Positions 25,752-34,232 of a stretch of DNA of 64,000 nt are shown in pieces. Within the stretch, counting starts at the first letter, position 1. Every line of letters starts with the position of its first letter. The stretch is from Streptomyces sp. NRRL S-1022 (GTDB lineage Bacteria; Actinomycetota; Actinomycetes; Streptomycetales; Streptomycetaceae): contig NZ_JOIU01000023.1 in the NCBI RefSeq assembly GCF_000720135.1, forward strand, positions 62,001-126,000. The letters are read 5' to 3'. Both the position numbers and the translations under genes were made by a program. Below the pieces are notes generated by a model. It did not search any database. It had not been told where the DNA came from and worked only from the letters and a program-made list of their open reading frames with translations.

Positions 25752-26951
25752 GTGACCGAGAAGGCCGACCTCACGTCTGTCCTCGACCGTGCCGCCGCCG
25801 GTGGGCGGATCACTCCGGAAGAGGCCCTCGTCCTCTACCGCGACGCCCCGCTGCACGCCCTGGGCGCCGCCGCCGACGCCGTCCGCCGCCGCATGTACGC
25901 GGGCACCGAGCACATCGCCACGTACATCATCGAGCGGAACATCAACTACACGAACGTGTGCGTCACGGCGTGCAAGTTCTGTGCCTTCTACGCGGCCCCC
26001 AAGGACACGGAGAAGGGCTGGACCCGCGACCTCGACGACATCCTGCGCCGCTGCGCGGAGACCGTCGAGCTGGGCGGCACCCAGATCATGTTCCAGGGCG
26101 GCCACCACCCGGACTACGGCGTCGAGTACTACGAGAAGCACTTCCGCGCCATCAAGGAAGCCTTCCCGCAGCTGGTCATCCACTCCCTGGGCGCGTCCGA
26201 GGTCGAGCACATGGCCCGGATCAGCGGGGTGTCGGTCGAGGAGGCCGTCACCCGCATCCACGAGGCCGGCCTGGACTCCTTCGCCGGCGCCGGCGCGGAA
26301 CTGCTCCCCGAGCGCCCCCGCAAGGCCATCGCGCCCCTCAAGGAGAGCGGCGAGCGCTGGCTGGAGATCATGGAGACCGCGCACCGGCTGGGCGTCGAGT
26401 CCACCTCCACCATGCTGATGGGCACCGGCGAGACCAACGCCGAACGGATCGAGCACCTGCGGATGATCCGGGACGTACAGGACCGTACGGGCGGCTTCCG
26501 CGCCTTCATCCCGTACACCTACCAGCCCGAGAACAACCACCTGAAGGGCCGCACCCAGGCGACCCTCTTCGAGTACCTGCGGATGATCGCGATCGCCCGC
26601 CTCTTCCTGGACAACGTCCGGCACATCCAGGGCTCCTGGCTCACCACCGGCAAGGAGGTCGGCCAGCTGTCCCTGCACTACGGCGCCGACGACCTCGGCT
26701 CGATCATGCTGGAGGAGAACGTGGTCTCCTCGGCCGGCGCCAGGCACCGCTCCAACCGCCTGGAGATCATCGACCTGATCCGCAAGGCCGGCCGGGTCCC
26801 GGCCCAGCGGTCCACGACGTACGAGCACCTGGTCGTGCACGACGACCCGGCGAACGACCCCGTCGACGACCGCGTGGTCTCGCACATCTCCTCCACGGCC
26901 ATCGAGGGCGGCACCGCCCACCCCGAGCTGAAGCTCCTCGCGTCCAACTAG
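25752..26951 (+). CDS. mqnC: Cyclic dehypoxanthine futalosine synthase MqnC (radical SAM)
   Basis: 399 residues. MqnC cyclises dehypoxanthine futalosine to the spiro intermediate of menaquinone synthesis. The radical-SAM motif CxxxCxxC is in NVCVTACKFCAFYAAPKD near residue 73-85, followed by FQGGHHPDYG and the long conserved block HSLGASEVEHMA. GTG start with GAAAGGGA 8 bases upstream. A TAGGCT -10 candidate at 25705 implies a leader of about 35 bases. The amidohydrolase-like gene follows after 7 bp, so the two are co-transcribed. Confidence 0.94.
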   Translation: MTEKADLTSVLDRAAAGGRITPEEALVLYRDAPLHALGAAADAVRRRMYAGTEHIATYIIERNINYTNVCVTACKFCAFYAAPKDTEKGWTRDLDDILRRCAETVELGGTQIMFQGGHHPDYGVEYYEKHFRAIKEAFPQLVIHSLGASEVEHMARISGVSVEEAVTRIHEAGLDSFAGAGAELLPERPRKAIAPLKESGERWLEIMETAHRLGVESTSTMLMGTGETNAERIEHLRMIRDVQDRTGGFRAFIPYTYQPENNHLKGRTQATLFEYLRMIAIARLFLDNVRHIQGSWLTTGKEVGQLSLHYGADDLGSIMLEENVVSSAGARHRSNRLEIIDLIRKAGRVPAQRSTTYEHLVVHDDPANDPVDDRVVSHISSTAIEGGTAHPELKLLASN

Positions 26952-26958
26952 GCGCCCC

Positions 26959-27564
26959 GTGCTGACGATCCACGCGGACTCCCGGGGCCACGCCGTCCTC
27001 GTCAAGGGCGAGTGGATCGAGGCCGTCGGGCCCCTGGAGGAGCTGGCCGCCGCGCACCCGCACGCGCGCGTGCGCAGCTGGCCCGGCATCCTCACGCCCG
27101 GATTCGTCAACCTCCACGGCACCGAACTGCTGGAGGAGACGTACCACCCCGACCCGCGGGAGGCGGACACCCTCGGCACCGAGCCGCTGACCGGGGACGC
27201 GCTGACGGCCCTCGCCCCCGACGACGCCCGCTGGGGTGCGAGCGCCCGGCGCGGGGTGCAGCGCATGTTCGCCCACGGCACGGTCGCGGCGGCCTGCGCA
27301 CCGCTGCGCAACCGCGCGGTACGGGACGCCGTGCACCGCACCGGCCTCGAACTCCTGCCCCGCCGCCCGGACTCCAGCGGCGTCCCCGCCCTGGACCCGC
27401 TCGCCTCCGCCCTCCCGCCCGCGACCCCGCCCGCCCTGGCCCCGGGCTCCCCGGCCCGCTTCGCCGTCTTCGACGTCCGCGACGAGGCGGAGCTGACCGA
27501 GCGGGGTGCGGGGACGTGCGTGGCCACGGTGGTGGCGGGCCGGCTGGTGTTCCGGCGGCGCTGA
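26959..27564 (+). CDS. Truncated amidohydrolase-like protein linked to mqnC
   Basis: 201 residues. The N-terminus (about 1-55) looks like the beta-sandwich and first strand of imidazolonepropionase-type amidohydrolases, ending GILTPGFVNLHGTELLEE, where active members have an HxH metal pair. Here only one His remains. The middle of the TIM barrel with the other metal ligands is largely absent. The end (FAVFDVRDEAE...TVVAGRLVFRRR) is the returning beta-sandwich. It lies 7 bp after mqnC, so a link to futalosine chemistry (for example the aminofutalosine deaminase step) is tempting, but catalysis looks unlikely. Confidence 0.7.
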   Translation: MLTIHADSRGHAVLVKGEWIEAVGPLEELAAAHPHARVRSWPGILTPGFVNLHGTELLEETYHPDPREADTLGTEPLTGDALTALAPDDARWGASARRGVQRMFAHGTVAAACAPLRNRAVRDAVHRTGLELLPRRPDSSGVPALDPLASALPPATPPALAPGSPARFAVFDVRDEAELTERGAGTCVATVVAGRLVFRRR

Positions 27565-27584
27565 GAAGCGTCCTCCCCCGTACG

Positions 27585-28580
27585 TCACCCCGTGAACGCT
27601 CTTGCGAACGCCCCCTTCTCCTGCTTCACCCCGCTGCACACGGTCGACGCGTCCGCCGCGGCGGACGCGCCCCCGCACGGCCGGTCCCGGACCGCGGACC
27701 ACATGGACACCCACGCGATGCCCTTCCGCTCCGCGAACGCCCGCACCCGGCCGGCGTCGGCGAGCGTGAACGTCTCACCGGCCACGTCGTTGACCCCGAT
27801 CATCGACGTGAGCGCCATCCCCCGCCACGCCCCGGCGTCCGACAGTCCGAACACCTTCCTCAACTGCGCGTGCGCGGCCTTCGCGGACGTCACGGCGTAG
27901 TCGCCCATGTCCCCGTCGTACGACTCGCCGTAATTCATGGTCATGAGATTGACCGTGGACACCTGGACGTCATGGGTGTTGGCCGACTCCAGCAGTGCCA
28001 GGCCATCGGCGTCGAGCCCCGACGGCATCACCGGAAGGGTGAAGGAGACGTCCAGGTCGGGCCGTTCCTCCTGCAGCCGGGCAATCGCACGCGAACGCAG
28101 GCCGACGGACGCGGAGTCGGTCAGTTCGTCACCCTCGATGTCGAAATCGGCAGCGGTGGAACCGGCCGCGTCCAGCGCCTCGGCGTAAGCGGTGGCGAGT
28201 TCCGCGGCGTTGTCACAGGTGGCGGCCAACTCCTTTCCGGAGGACCCGCCGAAGGAGACGCGGATGGTGCCGCCGTTCTTCTTCAGTGCCGATATCCGGG
28301 ACGTCACGGCGGAGTCGCTGACGGCCTCGGTGCCGTCCCACTTCGGGGTGCAGCCGCTGTCGCCGGACAGGACGAAGGCCAGGTTGTAGGTGCCGGGGGA
28401 ACCCGCGGAGTCCGTGCCGGCGGCCTCGGTGGCGCTGACGTAGGGCGCGTAACCGGGGGAGGATGCGGTGGAACGGGGCGTGCTCACGGCCGCCGTGCTC
28501 CCGCTCCCTCCGGAGCAGCCGGTCGCCGCGAGTGCGACGGCACAGGCGAACGCGGCGGCCGGCCTCGGTGGTCTCCTCAT
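27585..28580 (-). CDS. GH18 chitinase-like lipoprotein
   Basis: 331 residues from the ATG at 28580, which gives a signal peptide with lipobox AATGCSGG (Cys near 22); an in-frame GTG at 28613 is possible. The catalytic signature DxxDxE of glycoside hydrolase family 18 reads DFDIEGDE near residue 150. Strands such as YNLAFVLSG, TIRVSFGGSSG and VNLMTMNYGE match the TIM barrel. It lacks a recognisable chitin-binding domain. Probably a surface-anchored chitinase or related hydrolase. A perfect tandem 16-bp repeat lies directly upstream. Confidence 0.85.
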   Translation of the reverse strand: MRRPPRPAAAFACAVALAATGCSGGSGSTAAVSTPRSTASSPGYAPYVSATEAAGTDSAGSPGTYNLAFVLSGDSGCTPKWDGTEAVSDSAVTSRISALKKNGGTIRVSFGGSSGKELAATCDNAAELATAYAEALDAAGSTAADFDIEGDELTDSASVGLRSRAIARLQEERPDLDVSFTLPVMPSGLDADGLALLESANTHDVQVSTVNLMTMNYGESYDGDMGDYAVTSAKAAHAQLRKVFGLSDAGAWRGMALTSMIGVNDVAGETFTLADAGRVRAFAERKGIAWVSMWSAVRDRPCGGASAAADASTVCSGVKQEKGAFARAFTG

Positions 28581-28591
28581 GAAGGGGAATC

Positions 28592-28623
28592 TCTCACACC
28601 GCACCGTTCTCACACCGCACCGT
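28592..28623 (-). repeat. Perfect tandem 16-bp repeat upstream of the GH18 gene
   Basis: TCTCACACCGCACCGT occurs twice head to tail (28592-28607 and 28608-28623), starting 11 bases upstream of the GH18 ATG. It differs from the TGGTCTAGACCA-type sites known near Streptomyces chitinase genes. It could bind a regulator or be a recent duplication. Confidence 0.7.
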
Positions 28624-28970
28624 GAGTTCCGCCGGTTCTCTCGGCCGGCCGACAGGTGGCAGGCCCTTTCGCGGGCGGTCGGACGAGAATCTCCGGTGAC
28701 TCACACGAATTCCCGGCGAAGCGCCACGCGCAAAGGCTCCCTGATATCCGGGGAACGCAATCCGAAGCCGCCGTCGAAAGTCGTGCCGCCCGGCGCGGCC
28801 GCCGCCGGAGACATGGCACCCGGATCCCCGGCTTCGCCCACCGCGGCGGCAGGCCATCCGGCCGGCCGGCGCCGGCCGGATTCAGGTCGCCCGCTTCGTG
28901 CTGCTGTGCGGCTGGCGGAGGACGTGGCGGCACGCGGGAAGCCGACGCTCCTGCCGGGAGGGCGGGCTGC
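28624..28970. other. Intergenic region between the GH18 and menG genes
   Basis: About 350 bp of divergent promoter space. I see GC-rich inverted segments (CCGGCCGGCGCCGGCCGG near 28859) and an AAGAAT hexamer at 28971-28976, 6 bases before the menG GTG, compatible with a leaderless menG transcript. Open frames here lack family resemblance and a plausible start, so no gene is called. Confidence 0.5.
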
Positions 28971-28982
28971 AAGAATGGGCGG

Positions 28983-29678
28983 GTGACCCGCGCCTCCCTG
29001 AACAAGCAGCCGCACGAAGTCGCCTCGATGTTCGACGACGTGGCGGAACGGTACGACCTGACGAACGCCGTGCTGTCGCTCGGCCAGGACCGGCGCTGGC
29101 GCAAGGAGGTGGCGAAGGCGGTCGACGCGCGCCCGGCGCAGAAGGTCCTGGACCTGGCCGCCGGCACGGCCACCTCCTCGCTGCCCTTCGCGCGGACGGG
29201 CGCGTACGTCGTTCCCTGCGACTTCTCCCTCGGGATGCTGCAGGTCGGCAAGAGCAAGCACACCTGGCTGCCGTTCACCGCGGGCGACGCGACGAAGCTG
29301 CCCTTCAGGGACGACACCTTCGATGCGGTGACGATCTCCTTCGGGCTGCGCAACGTGCAGGACACGGACGCGGCCCTGCGCGAGATGTACCGGGTCACCC
29401 GGCCCGGCGGACGCGTGGTGATCTGCGAGTTCTCCCACCCGACCTGGGCGCCCTTCCGGACCGTCTACACCGAGTACCTGATGCGGGCGCTGCCGCCGCT
29501 CGCGCGCGCGGTGTCCTCGAACCCGGACGCGTACGTCTACCTCGCCGAGTCCATCCGGGCCTGGCCCGACCAGCCCGGCCTCGGCGAACGGCTGCGCAAG
29601 GCGGGCTGGTCGAAGGTGGCGTGGCGCAACCTCACCGGCGGTGTGGTCGCGCTGCACCGGGGTTTCAAGGAGAGCTGA
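28983..29678 (+). CDS. menG: Demethylmenaquinone methyltransferase
   Basis: 231 residues from the GTG at 28983. It performs the final C-methylation of demethylmenaquinone with SAM. The UbiE/MenG signature is visible: [26 protein letters not shown] at the N-terminus (about 15-40), motif [14 protein letters not shown], and [31 protein letters not shown] near 120-150. The 3' end overlaps the convergent PASTA gene by 14 bp. It completes the quinone ring chemistry begun by the mqn genes upstream. Confidence 0.94.
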   Translation: MTRASLNKQPHEVASMFDDVAERYDLTNAVLSLGQDRRWRKEVAKAVDARPAQKVLDLAAGTATSSLPFARTGAYVVPCDFSLGMLQVGKSKHTWLPFTAGDATKLPFRDDTFDAVTISFGLRNVQDTDAALREMYRVTRPGGRVVICEFSHPTWAPFRTVYTEYLMRALPPLARAVSSNPDAYVYLAESIRAWPDQPGLGERLRKAGWSKVAWRNLTGGVVALHRGFKES

Positions 29679-30018
29679 GTCCGGCCACCCCGCAGGGGGC
29701 GCCGGGCTGGTCCAGTTCCCGTTGCAGTCCGCCCGCCGGGGGCCGCGGGACGCGCGGCTCACGCACGCCTCCGCCGCCCCCGCCCTCACCGAAGTCGAAC
29801 CACACGTACACCATCGAGTCCGCCGGCACCTCGGCGCCGGGCTGCGGATACTGGCGTACGACGTAGTCGACGACCGTGCGGTGGAAGTCCGGGCGGTCCG
29901 GCGCGTTGAGGGACAGCCCCCGCGCCCGGGCCGTTTCGCGCGCGTCCACGGCCATCAGACCGACCAGACGCGGAACGCGCACTTCGGGTGTTTTGGGTGT
30001 TATACGCACAGATGTCAC
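29665..30018 (-). CDS. Small PASTA-domain protein
   Basis: About 117 residues if started at the GTG at 30018; a GTG at 30009, with GGGGGTGA upstream, is equally possible. One PASTA unit is seen ([23 protein letters not shown] ... [25 protein letters not shown]), followed by a Gly/Pro-rich tail. PASTA domains bind peptidoglycan stem peptides when extracellular, but no signal peptide or membrane helix is present, so the location is unclear. The first codons (ATA ACA CCC AAA ACA) are unusually AT-rich for the window. Confidence 0.65.
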   Translation of the reverse strand: MTSVRITPKTPEVRVPRLVGLMAVDARETARARGLSLNAPDRPDFHRTVVDYVVRQYPQPGAEVPADSMVYVWFDFGEGGGGGGVREPRVPRPPAGGLQRELDQPGAPCGVAGLSSP

Positions 30019-30091
30019 CCCCAGCGGTACTGGCAGGGTAACTCCCGCCCGCGCCGCCCGGAAGGCGTCGGTGTCTTTCCGTGACAGGCGA

Positions 30092-30616
30092 CTACTGTGC
30101 GTAGTTGTCGGTGAGGTCCAGCCGGAAGCAGAGTGCCGGCTCGGCCGGCGTGGGGTGCGGGTAGGTCTCCGCCTGCTGCATGCCGAGCCGCCGGACCACC
30201 GCCAGGGACCGCTCGTTGCCCGGCCGGACCATCGCCACCACACCGGGCACCCCGGCCGCCCGCACCCGCCTGAGCGTCTCCCGCGCCGCCGCGGTGGCGT
30301 ACCCCTTGCCCCAGTGCGCCCGCCCCAGCCGCCAGCCGATCTCGGTCTCGCCGACCGGGCCCCAGTCCCTCGGCCACGGCTGCGCGCCGGTGAAGCCGAT
30401 GACCTCCCCGGACTCGTCCAGCAGGGTCCACAGGCAGAAGCCGTGCTCCGCGTCGTGCCGCCGCTGGCGCGCGGTCAGCTCCTCGTACGCCGACAGCTCC
30501 GCCGGCCTGCCGCCGTGGAACTCCATGACCTCCGGGTCGGCGAAGACCCGGTGCCAGGCGACCGCGTCCTCGTGGGTGGGGACGCGCAGCCGTACCGCGG
30601 GGAGAGGTCGGTTCAC
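30092..30616 (-). CDS. GNAT family N-acetyltransferase (RimJ/RimL-like)
   Basis: 174 residues from the GTG at 30616, preceded by GAAGGG. It has the RimJ-type N-terminus (RLRVPTHEDAVAWHRVFADPEVMEFHGG) and the acetyl-CoA loop LGRAHWGKGYATAAARETL near residue 100. The C-terminal GNERSLAVVRRLGMQQAE is typical of this subfamily, which acetylates protein N-termini or small amines. The acceptor is unknown. Divergent from the reductase gene. Confidence 0.85.
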   Translation of the reverse strand: MNRPLPAVRLRVPTHEDAVAWHRVFADPEVMEFHGGRPAELSAYEELTARQRRHDAEHGFCLWTLLDESGEVIGFTGAQPWPRDWGPVGETEIGWRLGRAHWGKGYATAAARETLRRVRAAGVPGVVAMVRPGNERSLAVVRRLGMQQAETYPHPTPAEPALCFRLDLTDNYAQ

Positions 30617-30713
30617 AGGGCAGCCCTTCAGCCGGGTGATCAATTGTGCTGAATAGACTGCCCATGTCCAGTGCCGGTCGGCACACTGATTTCTGACTTG
30701 GGGAGATCCCGCC

Positions 30714-32006
30714 GTGACCGTCGTGACCGAGCCCCTCTCCGAGAGCACCGCCGATGTGATCGTCGTGGGAGCGGGGCCGGCCGGCTCCACGACCGCGTAC
30801 CACCTCGCCAAGGCCGGTCTCGACGTGCTGCTCCTGGAGAAGACCGAGTTCCCGCGCGAGAAGGTCTGCGGCGACGGCCTCACCCCGCGCGCGGTGAAGC
30901 AGCTCGTCGCCATGGGGATCGACATCTCCGAGGAGGCCGGCTGGCTGCGCAACAAGGGCCTGCGCATCATCGGCGGCGGCTCCCGCCTCCAGCTGGACTG
31001 GCCGGATCTCGCCGCCTACCCGAACTACGGACTCGTCCGCAAGCGCGACGACTTCGACGAGCAGCTCGCCCGCAACGCCCAGAAGGCGGGCGCGCGGCTG
31101 TACGAGCGCTGCAACGTGAGCGGCCCGGTGATCGACGACCGCACCGGCCGCATCACCGGCGTCACCGCCAAGCTCGGCGAGGAGAAGCGCGAGGTGACCT
31201 TCCACGCGCCCCTGGTGGTGGCCGCCGACGGCAACTCCACCCGGCTGTCCCTCGCCATGGGCCTGCACCGCCGAGAGGACCGCCCGATGGGCGTCGCGGT
31301 CCGGACGTACTTCGAGAGCCCCCGCCACGACGACGACTACCTGGAGTCCTGGCTGGAGCTGTGGGACCGGCGCGGCCCCCAGGACCGGCTGCTGCCCGGC
31401 TACGGCTGGATCTTCGGCATGGGCGACGGCACCTCGAACGTGGGCCTCGGCGTGCTCAACACCTCCGCCTCCTTCAAGGAGCTGGACTGGCGCGAGATCC
31501 TCAAGGCGTGGTGCGCCTCCATGCCGGAGGACTGGGGCTACACCCCCGAGAACATGACCGGCCCCATCCGCGGCGCCGCCCTCCCCATGGCCTTCAACCG
31601 CCAGCCGCACTACACGCGCGGGCTGCTGCTCGTCGGTGACGCCGGCGGCCTGGTGAACCCCTTCAACGGCGAAGGCATCGCCTACGCCATGGAGTCCGGC
31701 CAGATCGCCGCCGACGTCATCGTGCAGGCCCACGCGCGTGCGACGCCCGCCCAGCGGGAGATCGCCCTCCAGCGCTACCCGCGCGTCCTGAAGGACACCT
31801 ACGGCGGCTACTACACGCTCGGCCGGGCCTTCGTGAAGCTCATCGGCAACCCGAAGGTCATGCAGATCGCCGCCCAGCGCGGCCTGACCCACCCGGTGCT
31901 GATGAAGTTCACCCTCAAGCTCCTCGCGAACCTCACCGACCCCACGGGCGGCGACGCGATGGACCGCATCATCAACGGACTGAGCAAGGTGGCCCCGAAG
32001 GCGTGA
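30714..32006 (+). CDS. Geranylgeranyl-reductase family FAD oxidoreductase, likely menaquinone tail reductase
   Basis: 430 residues from the GTG at 30714 (GGGGAG upstream). N-terminal FAD-binding VIVVGAGPAGSTTAYHLAKAG (about 14-34), then EKTEFPREKVCGDGLTPRAVK, and a later GD motif in LLLVGDAGGLVNPFNGEGIAYAMESG near residue 305-330: the geranylgeranyl reductase pattern. In mycobacteria the related MenJ saturates an isoprene unit of menaquinone, and streptomycetes make partly saturated menaquinones. Position just before the nuo operon supports this role. A TAGACT -10 candidate lies near 30653. Confidence 0.85.
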   Translation: MTVVTEPLSESTADVIVVGAGPAGSTTAYHLAKAGLDVLLLEKTEFPREKVCGDGLTPRAVKQLVAMGIDISEEAGWLRNKGLRIIGGGSRLQLDWPDLAAYPNYGLVRKRDDFDEQLARNAQKAGARLYERCNVSGPVIDDRTGRITGVTAKLGEEKREVTFHAPLVVAADGNSTRLSLAMGLHRREDRPMGVAVRTYFESPRHDDDYLESWLELWDRRGPQDRLLPGYGWIFGMGDGTSNVGLGVLNTSASFKELDWREILKAWCASMPEDWGYTPENMTGPIRGAALPMAFNRQPHYTRGLLLVGDAGGLVNPFNGEGIAYAMESGQIAADVIVQAHARATPAQREIALQRYPRVLKDTYGGYYTLGRAFVKLIGNPKVMQIAAQRGLTHPVLMKFTLKLLANLTDPTGGDAMDRIINGLSKVAPKA

Positions 32007-32630
32007 CTAGGCGCTGAGAGCCGCGGCGTTGGCGGCCCGGCGGGCGTACACCTCGTCCCGCCGGTCCGCCATCTGCCGCAGCGCGTCCTTCTTGTCCCGT
32101 TTCGAGAGCCGGTCCAGATAGACGTACCCGTTGGTGTGGTCGGTCTCGTGGATCAGGCACCGCGCGAAGTACCCCGTGCCCTCCACGACGACCGGACGGC
32201 CGTCCCTGTCCCGCCCGCGCACGACGGCCCGGTCCGGCCGCGGTACGGCCATCACGGCGCCGGGCACCGACAGGCAGCCCTCGCCCTCGTCCAGCAGCCG
32301 TCGCCCGCTCGTGGGCGTGTCCAGCACGGGATTGACAATGTGTCCGACATGCCGGACTCCGTCGTCGTCGGGGCAGTCGTACACGAAGACGCGTAGATCC
32401 ACACCCACCTGATTCGCGGCCAGTCCCGCTCCTTCGGCCACGTACATGGTGCGGAACATGTCGTCGACTAGTGCGGCGAGGTCGGGTCCGAACTCCGTGA
32501 CGTCCCGGCACGGCTTGTGCAGCACCTGCTCGCCGACCTCGGTGATACGGCGCACCGCACCCCGCCCGGCCTCGGGGGCGTGGCGCGGGTAGTGGTCGGC
32601 GGGAACTCCCTGAACGAACACGCGTGGCAT
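32007..32630 (-). CDS. def: Peptide deformylase
   Basis: 207 residues. It removes the N-formyl group from new proteins. All three family motifs are present: [10 protein letters not shown] (about 63-72), EGCLSVPG with the metal-binding Cys (about 116), and HETDHTNG with the HExxH metal site (about 160). Its TAG stop directly abuts the TGA of the convergent reductase gene, with no bases between. The C-terminal [18 protein letters not shown] is an Ala-rich extension. Probably one of several paralogues in the genome. Confidence 0.93.
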   Translation of the reverse strand: MPRVFVQGVPADHYPRHAPEAGRGAVRRITEVGEQVLHKPCRDVTEFGPDLAALVDDMFRTMYVAEGAGLAANQVGVDLRVFVYDCPDDDGVRHVGHIVNPVLDTPTSGRRLLDEGEGCLSVPGAVMAVPRPDRAVVRGRDRDGRPVVVEGTGYFARCLIHETDHTNGYVYLDRLSKRDKKDALRQMADRRDEVYARRAANAAALSA

Positions 32631-32758
32631 CGCGTGGACTCCTCCACTCGGCGTCGGACCGCCGGACGGCGGCCCGGGCCGAGCATGCCAGGAACGCCGC
32701 GAGGGCCGCTGCCCCCGAGCGGCTGCGGCCCTGCGTGCGTGAGAGGTGCGGAGTGCGG

Positions 32759-33595
32759 TCAGAGCACCCGCACGGCGCCGGTGGGCGGGTCGTACGACAG
32801 CGGGCGCTCCACGACGCCGGTGGAGGGGTTCTGGGCGCCCACGAACATCCCGTCGCCGACGTACACCGCGACGTGGTACGCGCTGCCCGCGCTGCCCCAG
32901 TACAGGATGTCGCCCGGCTGCAGGTTGCTGAGCGAGACCTGGGTGCCGGCGGTCGACTGGTCCTGGGAGACGCGCGGCAGGCTGATGCCGACCTGCTTGA
33001 AGGCCGTCTGCACCAGACCGGAGCAGTCGTAGGCGGACGGGCCGGTGGCACCGGAGACGTACGCCTTGCCGACCTGGGCCTTGACGAAGCTGATGACGGC
33101 CGCGGCGGAACCGGTGGCCGTGGAGGTGCTGGTGGAGGTCGAAGTCGAGGTGGAGGTGGAGGTGGAGTCGGAACCCGCCGTGGTGGACAGCGTGGTCCGG
33201 TCCGCGGTGCGCGAGGCGCGGGCGGCGGCCTGCTTGCGGGCCTCCTCCTGGGCCTTCTTCTTGGCCTCGGCCGCCTTCTGCTTGGCCTCGGCGAGGTCCG
33301 CCCGGGCCTCCTTGGCGGCCTTGGCGGCAGCCGCGTCACGCTCGGCCTGCAGCTGGTAGTTCGCGGCGGCCTGTTCGGTGGCGTCCGCGGACTGGGCCGC
33401 CTGGGCGGCCAGGTCGGCCGTCAGGGTGGGCAGTTCAAGGGTCTGCGTCACCGGCTCGGCCGCGTTCGCCGAGCCGGACGCCCCGGCGACTGCCAGGGTG
33501 CCGAGAACGCCACCGGCAACTCCGGCCCGCATCGCGAGGGTCGACGCGCTGCGGCGGGGCTTCCGGTGGCTGCGTATGTGAGCGGTGTGGGACAT
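32759..33595 (-). CDS. Secreted NlpC/P60 cell-wall endopeptidase
   Basis: 278 residues from the ATG at 33595; ATG 33625 is an alternative. Signal peptide (about 1-45), a coiled coil of roughly 80 residues ([20 protein letters not shown]...), a Ser-Thr linker with seven ST dipeptides, then the NlpC/P60 domain: catalytic Cys in [11 protein letters not shown], His in [13 protein letters not shown]. It should cleave peptidoglycan stem peptides, as in RipA/Swl-type hydrolases for growth or spore germination. The upstream gap contains a long palindrome but no c-di-AMP riboswitch that I can recognise. Confidence 0.9.
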   Translation of the reverse strand: MSHTAHIRSHRKPRRSASTLAMRAGVAGGVLGTLAVAGASGSANAAEPVTQTLELPTLTADLAAQAAQSADATEQAAANYQLQAERDAAAAKAAKEARADLAEAKQKAAEAKKKAQEEARKQAAARASRTADRTTLSTTAGSDSTSTSTSTSTSTSTSTATGSAAAVISFVKAQVGKAYVSGATGPSAYDCSGLVQTAFKQVGISLPRVSQDQSTAGTQVSLSNLQPGDILYWGSAGSAYHVAVYVGDGMFVGAQNPSTGVVERPLSYDPPTGAVRVL

Positions 33596-33724
33596 GGGAA
33601 CAACCGGTACCAGGGGCTCCTTCATATCTTCAAGAAACGTGTGCTGCGCCACAGTTACTCAATCGAGCCCTCAAGTCCCGGGCGTGTCGCTCTTTATTGA
33701 CGCCGTAACGGACATTGTGGACGC

Positions 33725-33748
33725 CCGTGATCAAGCCCTTGATCACGG
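33725..33748. repeat. Perfect 24-bp palindrome upstream of the NlpC/P60 gene
   Basis: CCGTGATCAAG, two C residues, then CTTGATCACGG: arms of 11 bp with no mismatch. A further TGATCA follows at 33753. It lies 130 bases upstream of the hydrolase start and about 590 bases upstream of nuoA. A dimeric regulator site is the simplest reading. Confidence 0.7.
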
Positions 33749-34193
33749 TCTTTGATCATTACGTCCGAATTGCCCCCCGCTTACCATCGGTTGAGGTCGT
33801 TGGCCAAGCCCGGTTCTCAGGGGCCTCTCATGAATGTGGCAGAGGTCACGCAACGGTCACCGGAACCAGGGCGTCCCGCGCGCACCGCGCTCGTGAACGC
33901 GTGCACGCACCCCGACCCGCGTCCACACCTGGCCGCCGCCTCCCTCTGATGTGTGAACGCGGCCCATTAGCAGCCCCCCGCGTCCAGCACCAATTTGCAT
34001 GCAGCGGAACTCTCTTGATATGGAGACGCCCCCTCCGGCCTGCGATGACAGGCAGGATTGTCACTTCTGGTGATCAACTGAACGCTTCGCGTATGAAGAT
34101 CACTCATCATCCGACTTCATGATCCTTCGTCAGGTGGTGGAGATCACAAAGCTTGTGCAATACCCCGTGTCGCAGATCACAGAGCGGCAGGCA

Positions 34194-34199
34194 TAAGAT
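34194..34199 (+). promoter_or_regulatory. Candidate -10 element of the nuo operon
   Basis: TAAGAT, about 140 bases upstream of nuoA and 15 bases before the Rex-type operator. The -35 region is weak. The transcript would start near 34206 and carry the operator just downstream of its start. Confidence 0.45.
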
Positions 34200-34214
34200 G
34201 CGAGGCAGTTGGGC

Positions 34215-34232
34215 TTGTGACCTGCTTCACAT
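34215..34232 (+). promoter_or_regulatory. Rex-type redox operator in the nuo leader
   Basis: TTGTGACCTGCTTCACAT matches 12 of 14 defined positions of the Streptomyces Rex operator TTGTGAAN4TTCACAA. Rex releases DNA when NADH/NAD is high, and nuo is a described Rex target in S. coelicolor. The position just downstream of the likely transcription start suits repression. Confidence 0.7.

Noticed and set aside
28468..28986. Plus-strand frame of 172 codons across the GH18-menG gap
   Set aside because: It overlaps the start of the GH18 gene in antisense, has no recognisable family and its codon bias is weaker than in the neighbours.
33725..33748. The 24-bp palindrome as a terminator of the nuo or hydrolase transcripts
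   Set aside because: No gene ends near it; both flanking genes point away from it.
33596..34140. c-di-AMP riboswitch upstream of the NlpC/P60 gene
   Set aside because: Looked for the conserved GGGGTGAATC and CCGAACCCGNCAGC blocks on the minus strand because such hydrolase genes often carry one; neither is present.
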